NCBI RefSeq assembly: GCF_014646815.1
Contig: NZ_BMNZ01000002.1
Location: forward strand, 372,001 to 436,000
DNA from: Terrabacter tumescens
GTDB taxonomy: Bacteria; Actinomycetota; Actinomycetes; Actinomycetales; Dermatophilaceae
DNA length: 64,000 nt
Direction of reading: 5' to 3'
Position 1 is the stretch's first letter. Every line of letters starts with the position of its first letter. Below are positions 51,277 through 59,691 of this stretch, piece after piece. The notes under the pieces are model-generated. The model did no database searches, was not told the origin of the DNA, and saw nothing but the letters and a program-made list of their open reading frames with translations. The translations under genes were made by a program, and so were the position numbers.

Positions 51277-52229
51277 TTGACCATCATCACGATGCTGTGA
51301 CCGTCCGGGAAGGTGCGGATCTGGTGGTTCAGACCGCCACTCGCCGCCAGGGCGTAGGTCACCGCCGAGAGGACGAGGGCGAGCACGCCGGCGCGCACGA
51401 CCCGGCGACGGGTGTCTCCCTCGGCGCGCCAGACGAGTGCGCCGACGACGGCGAGGGCGCACAGCGTCATCAGCCAGGCGAGATACCACCAGGGCGACCC
51501 CGTCAGGGTCATGACGAAGGTGCTGTGCGCCGAGGGTGAGCTGAAGTAGCCCACCGGCGCGAACAGGCGCACCCACCGCGTCCATTCGGCCGGCGCCTCG
51601 TCACCGCTGCTGAAGGTTCCCAACATGACCATGGTCCACAGCCCCACGCCCAGGACCAGCACGGCGGAGGCGCCGCGGAAGCGCCACCACCGGCCCGCGC
51701 ACACGCCCAGCAGGGCGCCTCCGACGGCGGCGACGACCGAGTTGCCGACGAGCACCGCGGCAAGATCCGCGTGCGACATCGTGCCGTACATCCACTCGGG
51801 CACGTGCAGCGTCGCCGGCGCGAAACCGTAGTAGAACACCAGCCACAGTGCCGCGATCAGCGCGGGCATGGCCGCGGTCAGACAGAGCGCTGCCGTCCGC
51901 GCCGACCTCGGGGTCGGTGAGGCCTCGAGCAGCTCGTCCGCCCGGTGGAACGACCGCGTCAGGTGGAAGGCGGACAACATCGCAGTCAGCCCGACCGTGA
52001 GCGCCACGACGGGCATGCCCAGGGCATTAGCGGCCACCTCGTCCGGGGCCTCGGTGAGGGCGGAGGCGGTCGAGGCGATCCCGACAGCGGTGCCGACCAG
52101 GAGGGCCGGGTGCCGGACCAGGCGCTTGGACTCCAGCCGGGCGAGTGCAGCGAAAGAGCTGCGGTAGCCGCCACGCGGCGCGAACGTAGTCGTCAGGACC
52201 AAGGCGTCCTGCGGGGTGCTGGTCATCAC
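51273..52229 (-). CDS. ABC-2-type exporter permease
   Basis: The 318-residue membrane protein has about six helices. The N-terminal cytoplasmic stretch (SSFAALARLESKRLVRHPAL) is typical of ABC-2 permeases. Later segments include LCLTAAMPALIAALWLVFYYG and AVLVGNSVVAAVGGALLGVC. Start is GTG ATG at 52229/52226, and the GTG overlaps the ATPase stop. It forms the channel for the ATPase encoded just upstream; the exported compound is unknown. Confidence 0.75.
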   Translation of the reverse strand: MMTSTPQDALVLTTTFAPRGGYRSSFAALARLESKRLVRHPALLVGTAVGIASTASALTEAPDEVAANALGMPVVALTVGLTAMLSAFHLTRSFHRADELLEASPTPRSARTAALCLTAAMPALIAALWLVFYYGFAPATLHVPEWMYGTMSHADLAAVLVGNSVVAAVGGALLGVCAGRWWRFRGASAVLVLGVGLWTMVMLGTFSSGDEAPAEWTRWVRLFAPVGYFSSPSAHSTFVMTLTGSPWWYLAWLMTLCALAVVGALVWRAEGDTRRRVVRAGVLALVLSAVTYALAASGGLNHQIRTFPDGHSIVMMVK

Positions 52230-53134
52230 GCCACCTCCGCCGAGCGCGCACTGACGGTGGACCCGGCAGGCGCCAGGCCCGCGGCGCCGCGAAGCAGCAG
52301 GTAGGCGTCCTCGAGGCTGGGCTCGACGAGAGCCGCGCCCGGGGGGACGCGCTCACCGACGTTACGGTAGCCGCCGGAGGCCGTGCGCCACGACGCCTGC
52401 GCGCCCGCGTCGGGCCCCGCCGCCATCCACACCCTGCCCGTCGCGAACGAGACGAGCTCCGGCACGGTCCCGTCGAAGTGGACGTGCCCCGCATCGAGCA
52501 CGATGACGCGGTTGCACAGTGCCGCGACGTCCTCGGTCTGGTGCGTCGAGATCACCATGGTCGAGGTCGCCGCGATGTCGGCGAGGACGCCGCGCAGCGA
52601 GGCCCGCTGCTCGGGATCGAGGCCGGTCGTCGGTTCGTCGAGCACGAGCAGCTCCGGCTTCCCGAGCAGGGCCTGGGCCAGGGCGACCCGTCGGCGCTGA
52701 CCGCCGGAGAGACGGCTGATGCGCTGGGTCGCGACGTCGCCGAGCCCGACGAGGTCGAGCACCCGCCTCACCTCTACCGTGCGGACCCGGCGATCGGCCC
52801 ACTCCTTGAGCACGGCCATGTAGTTGACGAACGCCATCGAGGAGAAGCCACGGGGGAAGCCGAGCTCCTGGGGTTGGTAGCCCAGTCGTCGCCTGATCTC
52901 GGTGCGTGCGTTCGGCTCGCCCGGGTCGCGCCCCAGGAGGCGGACCTGCCCCTCCTCCGGCCGCAGCACCGTCGCGATGACGCGCAGCATCGTCGTCTTC
53001 CCGGCGCCGTTGGGCCCGAGCAGGCCGGTGATGCCGGGGGCGAGATCGAGGTCGATCCCGTCGAGGGCGGAGACGGAGCGGTAGCGCTTCGTCACGCCGC
53101 GCAGGGAGACCGTGGTGGAGCTGGGTGCGGTCAT
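52226..53134 (-). CDS. ABC exporter ATPase (ABC-2 type)
   Basis: The 302-residue protein has Walker A LLGPNGAGKTTMLRV near 38, Q-loop LGYQPQELGFP, signature ISRLSGGQRRRVALAQALL near 138, Walker B LLVLDEPTTGLDPEQ and the switch histidine in VISTHQTEDV. After about residue 225 a short C-terminal extension follows. The sequence is that of drug or antibiotic exporters rather than sugar importers. It is coupled by 4-base overlaps to the membrane protein on both sides (upstream 53131, downstream 52229). Confidence 0.88.
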   Translation of the reverse strand: MTAPSSTTVSLRGVTKRYRSVSALDGIDLDLAPGITGLLGPNGAGKTTMLRVIATVLRPEEGQVRLLGRDPGEPNARTEIRRRLGYQPQELGFPRGFSSMAFVNYMAVLKEWADRRVRTVEVRRVLDLVGLGDVATQRISRLSGGQRRRVALAQALLGKPELLVLDEPTTGLDPEQRASLRGVLADIAATSTMVISTHQTEDVAALCNRVIVLDAGHVHFDGTVPELVSFATGRVWMAAGPDAGAQASWRTASGGYRNVGERVPPGAALVEPSLEDAYLLLRGAAGLAPAGSTVSARSAEVA

Positions 53135-54021
53135 GACGCGATCCTTCCGATGGTGCCGAGCCGCCGCGCCCGCAGCACGAGGACGGGCGGCCCGACGAGG
53201 AGCATGACGAGGTAGAGCACGACACAGCGCGGGTCGAAGACGGCCCAGATGGTGTCGAGCCGATTGGCCGCGGCGGTACCGACGACCCACAGGGCGGTGA
53301 TGGTCGTGGTCGGCCACCACGGGCCGAACCACGTCGACAGCGCGAGCACCGCGGCGGTGAAGCCGAGGGCTGGGAGCAGCCACACCCAGGCGGCCGCCTC
53401 CGGGAAGAGCAGCTGCCCGACGAGCACGACTGGCAGGGCGGTGAGCAGCACGGCGCCCGTCCGGAGCAGGACGAGACGCACGAGCGGGTAGGGCGCGGCG
53501 CTCTCCTGCTCCAGGGCCGCGCCCACCTCGGGACCGAAGGCCGTCGCCACACCGAGCACCGGCACGATCGGCGCGACGGTGAGGAACACCGTGGCGTTGC
53601 CCGTTCGAGCCGCCATCGCGCCCCCGACGGCGAACGCGACGGCGAGCGCGACCGCGCACAGCCACGACCCACGCAGGGCCGGCGCCGCAGCCACGACCAT
53701 CGCCTCTCCCGGTGGCAGCCCGAGCCTGACGAGGACCCGCTCGAGGAGCGAGGCACGAGGCAGCTCGATCTCGTCGCGCACCGAGTCCCAGATCGTGTCG
53801 AGGTCCGGCAACGCGGCGCCCTGCGAAACGTCAGCGGCGCCGTCGCCCGGCGAGACGGCATACGCAGTCGGTGCGGGCACGCGACCGACCAGGTCGGCCA
53901 CAGCGGCCTGGCAGCGCGGGCAGGCGACGACGTGCTGCTCGACGGACAGCGACACCAACCCGTCGGCCTCCCCCAGCACCCACGCCTCGAGGTCCACGGG
54001 TCGCACGTGACGAGGGCTCAT
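53131..54021 (-). CDS. Zinc-finger anti-sigma-like membrane protein
   Basis: The 296-residue protein begins with a short cytoplasmic domain holding the anti-sigma zinc finger (EQHVVACPRCQAAVADL, the H-x-x-x-C-x-x-C pattern). Six or so membrane helices follow. It overlaps the sigma factor by 4 bases, the normal arrangement for an anti-sigma factor and its sigma. Unlike usual anti-sigma factors, which have one membrane helix, it has a large membrane domain resembling an ABC-2-type channel component, so it may both hold the sigma and belong to the exporter. This double role is inference. Confidence 0.7.
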   Translation of the reverse strand: MSPRHVRPVDLEAWVLGEADGLVSLSVEQHVVACPRCQAAVADLVGRVPAPTAYAVSPGDGAADVSQGAALPDLDTIWDSVRDEIELPRASLLERVLVRLGLPPGEAMVVAAAPALRGSWLCAVALAVAFAVGGAMAARTGNATVFLTVAPIVPVLGVATAFGPEVGAALEQESAAPYPLVRLVLLRTGAVLLTALPVVLVGQLLFPEAAAWVWLLPALGFTAAVLALSTWFGPWWPTTTITALWVVGTAAANRLDTIWAVFDPRCVVLYLVMLLVGPPVLVLRARRLGTIGRIAS

Positions 54022-54572
54022 GATCGGTGTCCTTCCATGAGGCTGGCTCTCAGGTGCGCCCTGGCGCGGTGGGCCCGCGTCTTGACGGTGCCCTGCGGGA
54101 TGTCGAGCAGCTGGGCGGTCTCCCGGGTGGTGAGACCGTCGAGCACAGTGGCCTGGATGACCGCGCGCATCTCCGGCGACAGGGCCGCCATGGCCCGCCC
54201 CAGGTCGCCGTACTCCACTCCCTGGAGGAGCTCGTCCTCGACGGCCACGGAGGTTCCGCCCCGAGCCGTCGGGTCGGACATGAGCACGACACTGCGGCGG
54301 GTGCGGAGGCGACTGACGAGCCGCCGGACCGCGATGCCCCACATCCAGGCGCCGACCTCGCCCGTGCCCTGGTAGCGCCGGGCGCTCTGCCACACGGCGA
54401 CGAAGGTGTCCTGCAGGACGTCCGCGACGACCTCCCGGTCGTTGCACCGGCGCATCAGCCGCACGGACAGCCAAGGGGCGTGCCGGTCGTAGAGCGGCCT
54501 CAGGGCTCCGAGGTCGCCGTCGGCCAGAGCCTCGAGGAGGTTCCGGTCGTCGGGGACGACGGGTGGTGCCAT
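54018..54572 (-). CDS. RNA polymerase sigma-70 factor, ECF-type
   Basis: The 184-residue protein has sigma region 2 near 50 (VVADVLQDTFVAVWQ) and region 4 near 135-170 (TTRETAQLLDIPQGTVKTR), with a DELL linker between. Length is that of ECF sigma factors. The ATG at 54572 precedes APPVVPDDRN and fits the family; an upstream extension through the divergent gap is not coding. It is the first gene of the operon with the anti-sigma and exporter genes, so it probably transcribes its own operon when the membrane protein releases it. Confidence 0.88.
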   Translation of the reverse strand: MAPPVVPDDRNLLEALADGDLGALRPLYDRHAPWLSVRLMRRCNDREVVADVLQDTFVAVWQSARRYQGTGEVGAWMWGIAVRRLVSRLRTRRSVVLMSDPTARGGTSVAVEDELLQGVEYGDLGRAMAALSPEMRAVIQATVLDGLTTRETAQLLDIPQGTVKTRAHRARAHLRASLMEGHRS

Positions 54573-54689
54573 ACCTCCACTGTCGACCTGCCGGGGCCAA
54601 ACGGTTCCCGGATCGATGCCGATCCGCTGACGCCAAGGAGTTGGCGCGTGACGATGGGGTCTCGGGACGCCGACCGTCGAGGAGCGCTG

Positions 54690-55205
54690 ATGGAGCCCAT
54701 CACTGAACCGAGCAGGGTCAACTACTTCTACGGCCGTCTGCTCACGGCCGAGGACTTCGAGCAGGAGCAGCAGGCCATCCGCGAGCGGCACTGGCTGCAC
54801 AACCGCCTGCTGCACGGCTTCGGCGTCGTCACGGGTCTCGACGTCACCGTCGACGGCGACCGCGTCGAGGTGTCGGCGGGTGTCGCCATCGACGCGCTTG
54901 GTCGGGAGGTCCTCCTCCTCGAGCCGCGCTGTCTCCGTGCCGATTCCGAGGTCCTCGGGAACGACGGGGCGGCGGTCGATGTGGTCGTGGCGTGGGGAGA
55001 GCAGCCCGACGGCGAGGTGCCGGGGCCTGACGGCCCGGTGCCTGCCCGCTTCGTCGAGCGTCCCGTCGTGGCGCTCGCGAGCGACGCGGCGGCCGGGGTG
55101 CCGGAGCATGCGCTGCCGCTCGCCCGGCTGGTGCGGCGCGGCGACGAGGTGGTCGCGGACCGCTCCCCGCGCCAGCCCTTCGTCCCTGTCTTGGCGTACA
55201 GCTGA
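54690..55205 (+). CDS. Small protein with a contractile-injection/phage-tail-type N-terminal motif, function unknown
   Basis: The 171-residue protein begins NYFYGRLLTAEDFEQEQQ near residue 10 and continues HWLHNRLLHGFGVVTGLDV. This pattern is found in proteins linked to contractile injection or tail-like loci. The remainder is beta-rich with many charged residues (VEVSAGVAIDALGREV, VDVVVAWGEQPDG). The ATG at 54690 follows GAGGAGCGCTG; GTG at 54648 is possible. No other tail-like genes are nearby, so it stands alone and divergent from the sigma factor. It shares an intergenic gap of about 120 bases with that gene. Confidence 0.55.
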   Translation: MEPITEPSRVNYFYGRLLTAEDFEQEQQAIRERHWLHNRLLHGFGVVTGLDVTVDGDRVEVSAGVAIDALGREVLLLEPRCLRADSEVLGNDGAAVDVVVAWGEQPDGEVPGPDGPVPARFVERPVVALASDAAAGVPEHALPLARLVRRGDEVVADRSPRQPFVPVLAYS

Positions 55206-55289
55206 CGAGCAGCCGACCACGTACTTCACGGGGTGGGTGTCGATCTCCTCGGCGGTCGCGGAGCTCGAAAAGGTGCGTCACAGCACATC

Positions 55290-55319
55290 GGGCCCCGTCT
55301 CCAGGTGGAGGCGGGGCCC
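55290..55319. terminator. Strong hairpin between convergent genes
   Basis: A 13-base stem (GGGCCCCGTCTCC with GGAGGCGGGGCCC, one mismatch) with a 4-base loop sits between the stops at 55205 and 55332, with a 12-base gap to the latter. It is a bidirectional terminator. Confidence 0.75.
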
Positions 55320-55331
55320 GAGGCGGTCAGA

Positions 55332-56225
55332 TCAGGAGTACCAGTCCTTCGAGTACGCCCGGTAGTTCTGGAAGATCACATAGACATAGCCGCCGCTCGT
55401 GTTCGCCCAGCGGTACGACGTGTAGACGGTCCCATTGGAGTCAGAGAAGTAGGTGCGAGTTCCGTTGGACCCGAAGATGGAGCGGACTCGCGTGAGCGAG
55501 TCTCCACCGGCCCAGGGGGCGCTGATCGTCTTGTACTCGTTCCACGTCACCGACGCGTAGTTGATCACCTTGACGACCTTGGCCGTCCTCAGCCGGTAGC
55601 GGGTCGCGTAGGTGTACTTGTACGCCGTGTATGACACCGTCTTCGAGAACGTGCTCGGGAGGCTGACTTCATAGTTGTAGATGTCGGTGGTCTGCTGACC
55701 GACGTACGGGTCGTCGAGGCCGTAGTAGTCGCCAGTCACCGGCAGCGTCTTGGTGGCGCTGTTGCCGTTGTAGTCCGACAACGTGACGCTGCAGCTCGCC
55801 GTGACGGGCCCACTGCCATACGTGACACCCGAAACGTCCGTGAGTGTGCAGGAGTTGAGGTTGCTGTAGTTGACGCCGTAGGTCACTGTCTTCGTGGCGG
55901 TGTACGGCCATGCCTTGCGGTACTTGAAGGTCGAGTACACGGTGTACGTGCCCGGTGACGTCCACCGCGAGGTGACGTTGCTCGCGAGCGTCGTCCCGGA
56001 CGAGTTCTTCACACTGATGCGCTTGTCGTACACCGCGTAGCCACTCACCGCTGGCGCTGCCGACGGTCCCACCTTGGCCTTGTAGCCGTTCCACGAGTAC
56101 GCGTTCTGACTCGTCGCAGTGGTCCGCGTCCACGTCACGGCCTGGGCCTCGCTCGAGGCAGTGGACACCAGCCCCAGAGAGCCGACAGCGAGCGCGACGA
56201 GACCTCGCGCCAAGAACTTGTGCAT
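55332..56225 (-). CDS. Secreted protein of unknown function
   Basis: The 297-residue protein has a Sec signal peptide (KFLARGLVALAVGSLGLVSTASSEAQA, cut near residue 31). The mature part is rich in Tyr, Thr and Ser, with repeated strands such as YTVYSTFKYRKAW, TKTVTYGVNYSNL and VSYTAYKYTYATRYRL. Two Cys pairs suggest disulphides. It resembles the Tyr/Thr-rich secreted proteins of actinobacteria but no family name is certain. ATG 56225 was chosen for the signal peptide start; it follows GGGAATGC. Transcription comes from the 334-base gap on its right. Confidence 0.65.
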   Translation of the reverse strand: MHKFLARGLVALAVGSLGLVSTASSEAQAVTWTRTTATSQNAYSWNGYKAKVGPSAAPAVSGYAVYDKRISVKNSSGTTLASNVTSRWTSPGTYTVYSTFKYRKAWPYTATKTVTYGVNYSNLNSCTLTDVSGVTYGSGPVTASCSVTLSDYNGNSATKTLPVTGDYYGLDDPYVGQQTTDIYNYEVSLPSTFSKTVSYTAYKYTYATRYRLRTAKVVKVINYASVTWNEYKTISAPWAGGDSLTRVRSIFGSNGTRTYFSDSNGTVYTSYRWANTSGGYVYVIFQNYRAYSKDWYS

Positions 56226-56559
56226 GCATTCCCAATCGCTTGCACCGAGCCCCGGCTCGGTGATGGTTGTGTGGCGGGCGCGATCGTCGGCCGATGACAC
56301 CTGCAAAAGCCACCAAGCCGACGCGGCGTGGTGACGTGCGACCTTCCCGACCGAGACCACGCGAGAATCGCGACTGTTGCAGAGGTTATCGACGCATAAC
56401 GCACCGCGTGAGGCATTTGTCAGATTCAGTAAAGAAGCGGTCAAGGCGGGTCAACTGCCGTACGGCAGTCCTCCGGCCTCGCGACGTCAACACCGTCACG
56501 TAGCCGCCAGCGCCCCGAGCCGGTGGCGGTCGGTCTCCCCGGAGGCGCGTCCCGGACGG
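56226..56559. promoter_or_regulatory. Intergenic region upstream of the secreted-protein gene
   Basis: The 334 bases hold the minus-strand promoter of the secreted protein. An inverted repeat GTTAT/ATAAC with a 6-base spacer is at 56385-56400 and could be a binding site. The stretch around 56290-56440 is AT-richer than its surroundings. No gene was found. Confidence 0.4.
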
Positions 56560-58449
56560 TCACATGTCCTGGTCGGGGGGCTCCTCGGTCGCGATGACGT
56601 GCAGGACGGCGTTGATGAGGGCCAGGTGGGTGAAGGCCTGCGGGAAGTTGCCGAGGTGTCGGCCGTTGTGGGTGTCGATCTCCTCGGCGTAGAGCTCGAG
56701 CGGCCCCGCGAACGACAGCAGCTTGGCGCACAGCTCGTGCGCTCGCTTCGTCTCGCCGATCTCCGACAGGGCCGACACGAGCCAGAACGAGCAGATCGTG
56801 AAGGTGCCCTCCTCGCCGGTGAAGCCGTCGTCGGTCTCCTCGACGCGGTAGCGCAGCACGAGCCCGTCGACGGTCAGCTCGTCGGCGATCGCGAGCACCG
56901 TCGCCCGGATGACCGGGTGGTCCGGCGGCAGGAAGCGCAGGAGGGGAGCCAGCAGCAGCGAGGCGTCCAGCGCGTCCGTGCCGTAGTACTGCGTCAGCAC
57001 GCCACGCTCGTCGACGCCGTGCTCGAGGATGTCGGCCTTGATGTCCTCGGCGGCCAGCTGCCACTCCGCGGCCTGCGAGTCCTGCCCGATCATCGAGGCC
57101 AGTCGGGCGCCGCGGTCGACGGCGACCCAGCACATGATCTTCGAGGAGGTGAAGTGCTGCAGCTCGCCGCGGACCTCCCAGATGCCGGCGTCGGGCTCCC
57201 GCCAGTGCTTGAGGGCCGCCTCGACCTGCTTGCCGAGGATCGGCCAGATCCGTCCGTCGAGGTGGTCGGCCACCTTCGAGTGGAGGTAGACGGAGTCGAG
57301 CAGCGCGCCCCACACATCGTGCTGGACCTGGCTGTGCGCGGCGTTGCCGATGCGCACGGGGCGCGACGCGGCATACCCCTGCAGGTGGTCGAGCGTCGAC
57401 TCCGGGAGGTCCCGCTCCCCGCCGATGCCGTACATGATCTGCAGGTCGTCGTCCCGCTCGGCCACGTCGGCGATGAACGAGAAGAAGTCGACTGCCTCCC
57501 AGTCGAACCCGAGGGAGTACATGCCCCACAGCGCGAACGTCGCGTCGCGGATCCACGTGTAGCGGTAGTCGTAGTTGCGCTGGCCGCCGATGCTCTCCGG
57601 CAGCGACGTCGTCGCCGCCGCCGCGATCGCACCGGTCGGCGCATACGTCAAACCCTTGAGCGTCAAGGCACTTCGCTGGAGGTAGCTGCGCCACGGGTGG
57701 TCCGGGAAGCGTCCGCGCGCGAGCCAGTGCTGCCAGTGGTGGGCCGTCCACTCGAGCCGGTCGTGCGCCTCGGCGCTCGTCGTCGGCGGCGGCACCGCAC
57801 CCCACGACAACGCGATGAACCGCTCATCGCCCTCCTTGAGCAGCGTTCTGGCAGAGGCCTGACCGCCCTCGAAGCCGAGCCTCAGGTCCGTCGTCAGCGT
57901 CAGCGACACGTCGAAACCCTCGGCGGTCGCCGTCCCCTGGTGGTAGCCGTGGTCGGCATACGTCCAGGTCGCCGCCCGGCGGCCGTAGTCGAGCACCGGC
58001 TCGCACTCCATGACCGTCTGCACCTCGCCCGACACGCACCGGATCGTCCGCAGCAGCGTGTGCTCCGCGTCGTAGTCCGCCGGTGTGCGGCGGTGCTTGC
58101 GGGACACCCCGTCGTCGTGGTGCCACGGCCCGATGAGCAGCACGTCACGCACGATGATCCACCCCGTCGGCGTGCCCCAGCTCGTCTCGAGCACCATGGT
58201 GCCCGGCAGGTAGCGCCGCGCCGTCGGCACGCTGACGTCCGACGGGCCCAGCCGGAAGCGCCCCGCGTGCCGACCGAGCAGCGCGCCGAAGACGCTGGGG
58301 GAGTCCATCCGCGGCAGGCACATCCAGTCGACATCGCCGCCCGGCGCGACGAGGGCCGTCACCTCCCCGTCGGCGAGGAAGCCGTAGTCCGCGATCGGGA
58401 CGGCCTTGGTGTGGGTCATCGGGGTCGTGACGTCGCCGGTTCCCTGCAT
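56560..58449 (-). CDS. Glycoside hydrolase family 15 (glucoamylase/trehalase-like) protein
   Basis: The 629-residue protein has an N-terminal beta-sandwich domain (VPIADYGFLADG, DWMCLPRMDSPSVFGALL) and a C-terminal alpha/alpha-barrel with GH15 motifs: NYDYRYTWIRDATFALWGMY near 295, GERDLPESTLDHLQGY near 340, WRTPDAGIWEVRG-like WREPDAGIWEVRGEL near 420 and EEGTFTICSFWLVSAL near 545. It lacks a signal peptide, so it is cytoplasmic; this group includes trehalases and glucan hydrolases. ATG 58449 was chosen; an internal ATG at 58419 is equally close to conserved sequence. Substrate is uncertain. Confidence 0.88.
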   Translation of the reverse strand: MQGTGDVTTPMTHTKAVPIADYGFLADGEVTALVAPGGDVDWMCLPRMDSPSVFGALLGRHAGRFRLGPSDVSVPTARRYLPGTMVLETSWGTPTGWIIVRDVLLIGPWHHDDGVSRKHRRTPADYDAEHTLLRTIRCVSGEVQTVMECEPVLDYGRRAATWTYADHGYHQGTATAEGFDVSLTLTTDLRLGFEGGQASARTLLKEGDERFIALSWGAVPPPTTSAEAHDRLEWTAHHWQHWLARGRFPDHPWRSYLQRSALTLKGLTYAPTGAIAAAATTSLPESIGGQRNYDYRYTWIRDATFALWGMYSLGFDWEAVDFFSFIADVAERDDDLQIMYGIGGERDLPESTLDHLQGYAASRPVRIGNAAHSQVQHDVWGALLDSVYLHSKVADHLDGRIWPILGKQVEAALKHWREPDAGIWEVRGELQHFTSSKIMCWVAVDRGARLASMIGQDSQAAEWQLAAEDIKADILEHGVDERGVLTQYYGTDALDASLLLAPLLRFLPPDHPVIRATVLAIADELTVDGLVLRYRVEETDDGFTGEEGTFTICSFWLVSALSEIGETKRAHELCAKLLSFAGPLELYAEEIDTHNGRHLGNFPQAFTHLALINAVLHVIATEEPPDQDM

Positions 58450-58975
58450 GACCACAGCGTGCGCGTGGCTCGCGGCCCCCGCAAGATTTCGCGCAAGGCG
58501 AGTGTCGGCCGGGACGTCGCAGAGGTGCGAGCCGCGGACACGAAGCCGCCGCGGCCCCGGCGCACGGCTGCGTCCAGCCAGGGAGGGTGCGGCCGGCGCC
58601 GCGACGACGATGTGTGCCCGAGTGGAGGGCGGTTCTGTGGTCACGACACCCGTGGGTTCGTGTGCGCCCCTGTCCATACATTCTCCCCCGGGCGGCCGGC
58701 CGCCGCCGCTGTTTGACGTTTCCCGCCGCGCCTCGCGCCTCGGTGCGCTCCACCGTCCGGGACCGCAAGGACTCTGCAAGGTTTGCGCAAGCAATGCCGA
58801 ATCGGGACGTATCACCTCGTCGCGTGGGCTCCACTGATAGGAGTCGTCACACCGACGACGAAGACTTTGACGGTTGGCCCGTTGTGGTACGTGAACCGTC
58901 TCGGGGTCCGAGCTCGCATCGCGAGGCGGGCCCCATTGTCGTTCTCGGGCCGCCGTCGCCGCCGGGGCGCCGCCG
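58450..58975. promoter_or_regulatory. Intergenic region upstream of the GH15 gene
   Basis: The 526 bases carry no credible gene. TTGCGCAA at about 58779 is a perfect 8-base palindrome, and a related CGCGCAAG is near 58491; either could be part of a regulator site for GH15. A GC-rich stretch near 58920-58975 lies after the ACT-protein stop and may end its transcript. Confidence 0.35.
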
Positions 58976-59497
58976 TCAGGCGACAGCGATGTCGACGAGC
59001 AGCTCGGTCGCGAGGCGCTCGAGGTCGGCGCGCAGCGCGGCCGTGTCGGAGCCGCCCGGCACCCGCACGACGACGTGCGCCTCGAAGAGCAGGCCGCCGG
59101 CCATCGGGGCCTCGCGCGTCTCCGTCGTCATCGTCTCGATCGACAGCTCGTGACGGCTCAGCACCGACGACACCTCGCGCACGATGCCGGGGGAGTCGTT
59201 GCCGAGCAGGTCGACCCGGAGGCGCTGGGCGTCGGCGTCGTCCGCCACCCCACCGGCGCCCTCGACGCCGGGGTGCGAGGTCACCTCGAGCAGCCCGTCG
59301 AGCTCGCGCAGCGCGCCCGTCAGCTCCTCGACGCGCTCGGCCGCCACGCCGACGACGACGATGCCGGCGAACTTGCCGGCCAGCTCGGCGAGCTGGCTGT
59401 CCTCCCAGTTGCCGTCGTGCGCGGTGACGACGTCCGCGAGGGCACTGACGAGGCCGGCGCGGTCGTCGCCGATGACGGTGAGCACGAGTCTGGGCAC
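58976..59497 (-). CDS. Two-ACT-domain protein (GcvR-like)
   Basis: The 173-residue protein has two ACT domains: RLVLTVIGDDRAGLVSALAD at residues 3-80 and LRVDLLGNDSPGIVREVSSV at about 95-170. This is the layout of GcvR/glycine-cleavage-repressor-like proteins, which bind amino acids. Here no DNA-binding partner is adjacent, so it may sense an amino acid for an unknown partner. GTG at 59497 is the start. It stands alone on its strand. Confidence 0.85.
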   Translation of the reverse strand: MPRLVLTVIGDDRAGLVSALADVVTAHDGNWEDSQLAELAGKFAGIVVVGVAAERVEELTGALRELDGLLEVTSHPGVEGAGGVADDADAQRLRVDLLGNDSPGIVREVSSVLSRHELSIETMTTETREAPMAGGLLFEAHVVVRVPGGSDTAALRADLERLATELLVDIAVA

Positions 59498-59691
59498 GTG
59501 GTCAGCCTACTGACCCGACGCGTCCCGGGGTCGAGAGCGGGGCCGATGGGACATGAGAGCGACGGGCGGCGCCCGGCATCCTCTCGTTCTTCGTCACACG
59601 CGGGATCGCGGCGCTGTCGAAGTAAGGTGGCAACCGGGACCATGCGCGCACGGTCGACTGCCGTGGCGGCGGGCCCTGATCGGAGGTCGCG

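Noticed and set aside
56377-58716. Plus-strand open frame of 779 codons
   Set aside because: It is antisense to the GH15 gene, which has a full set of motifs.
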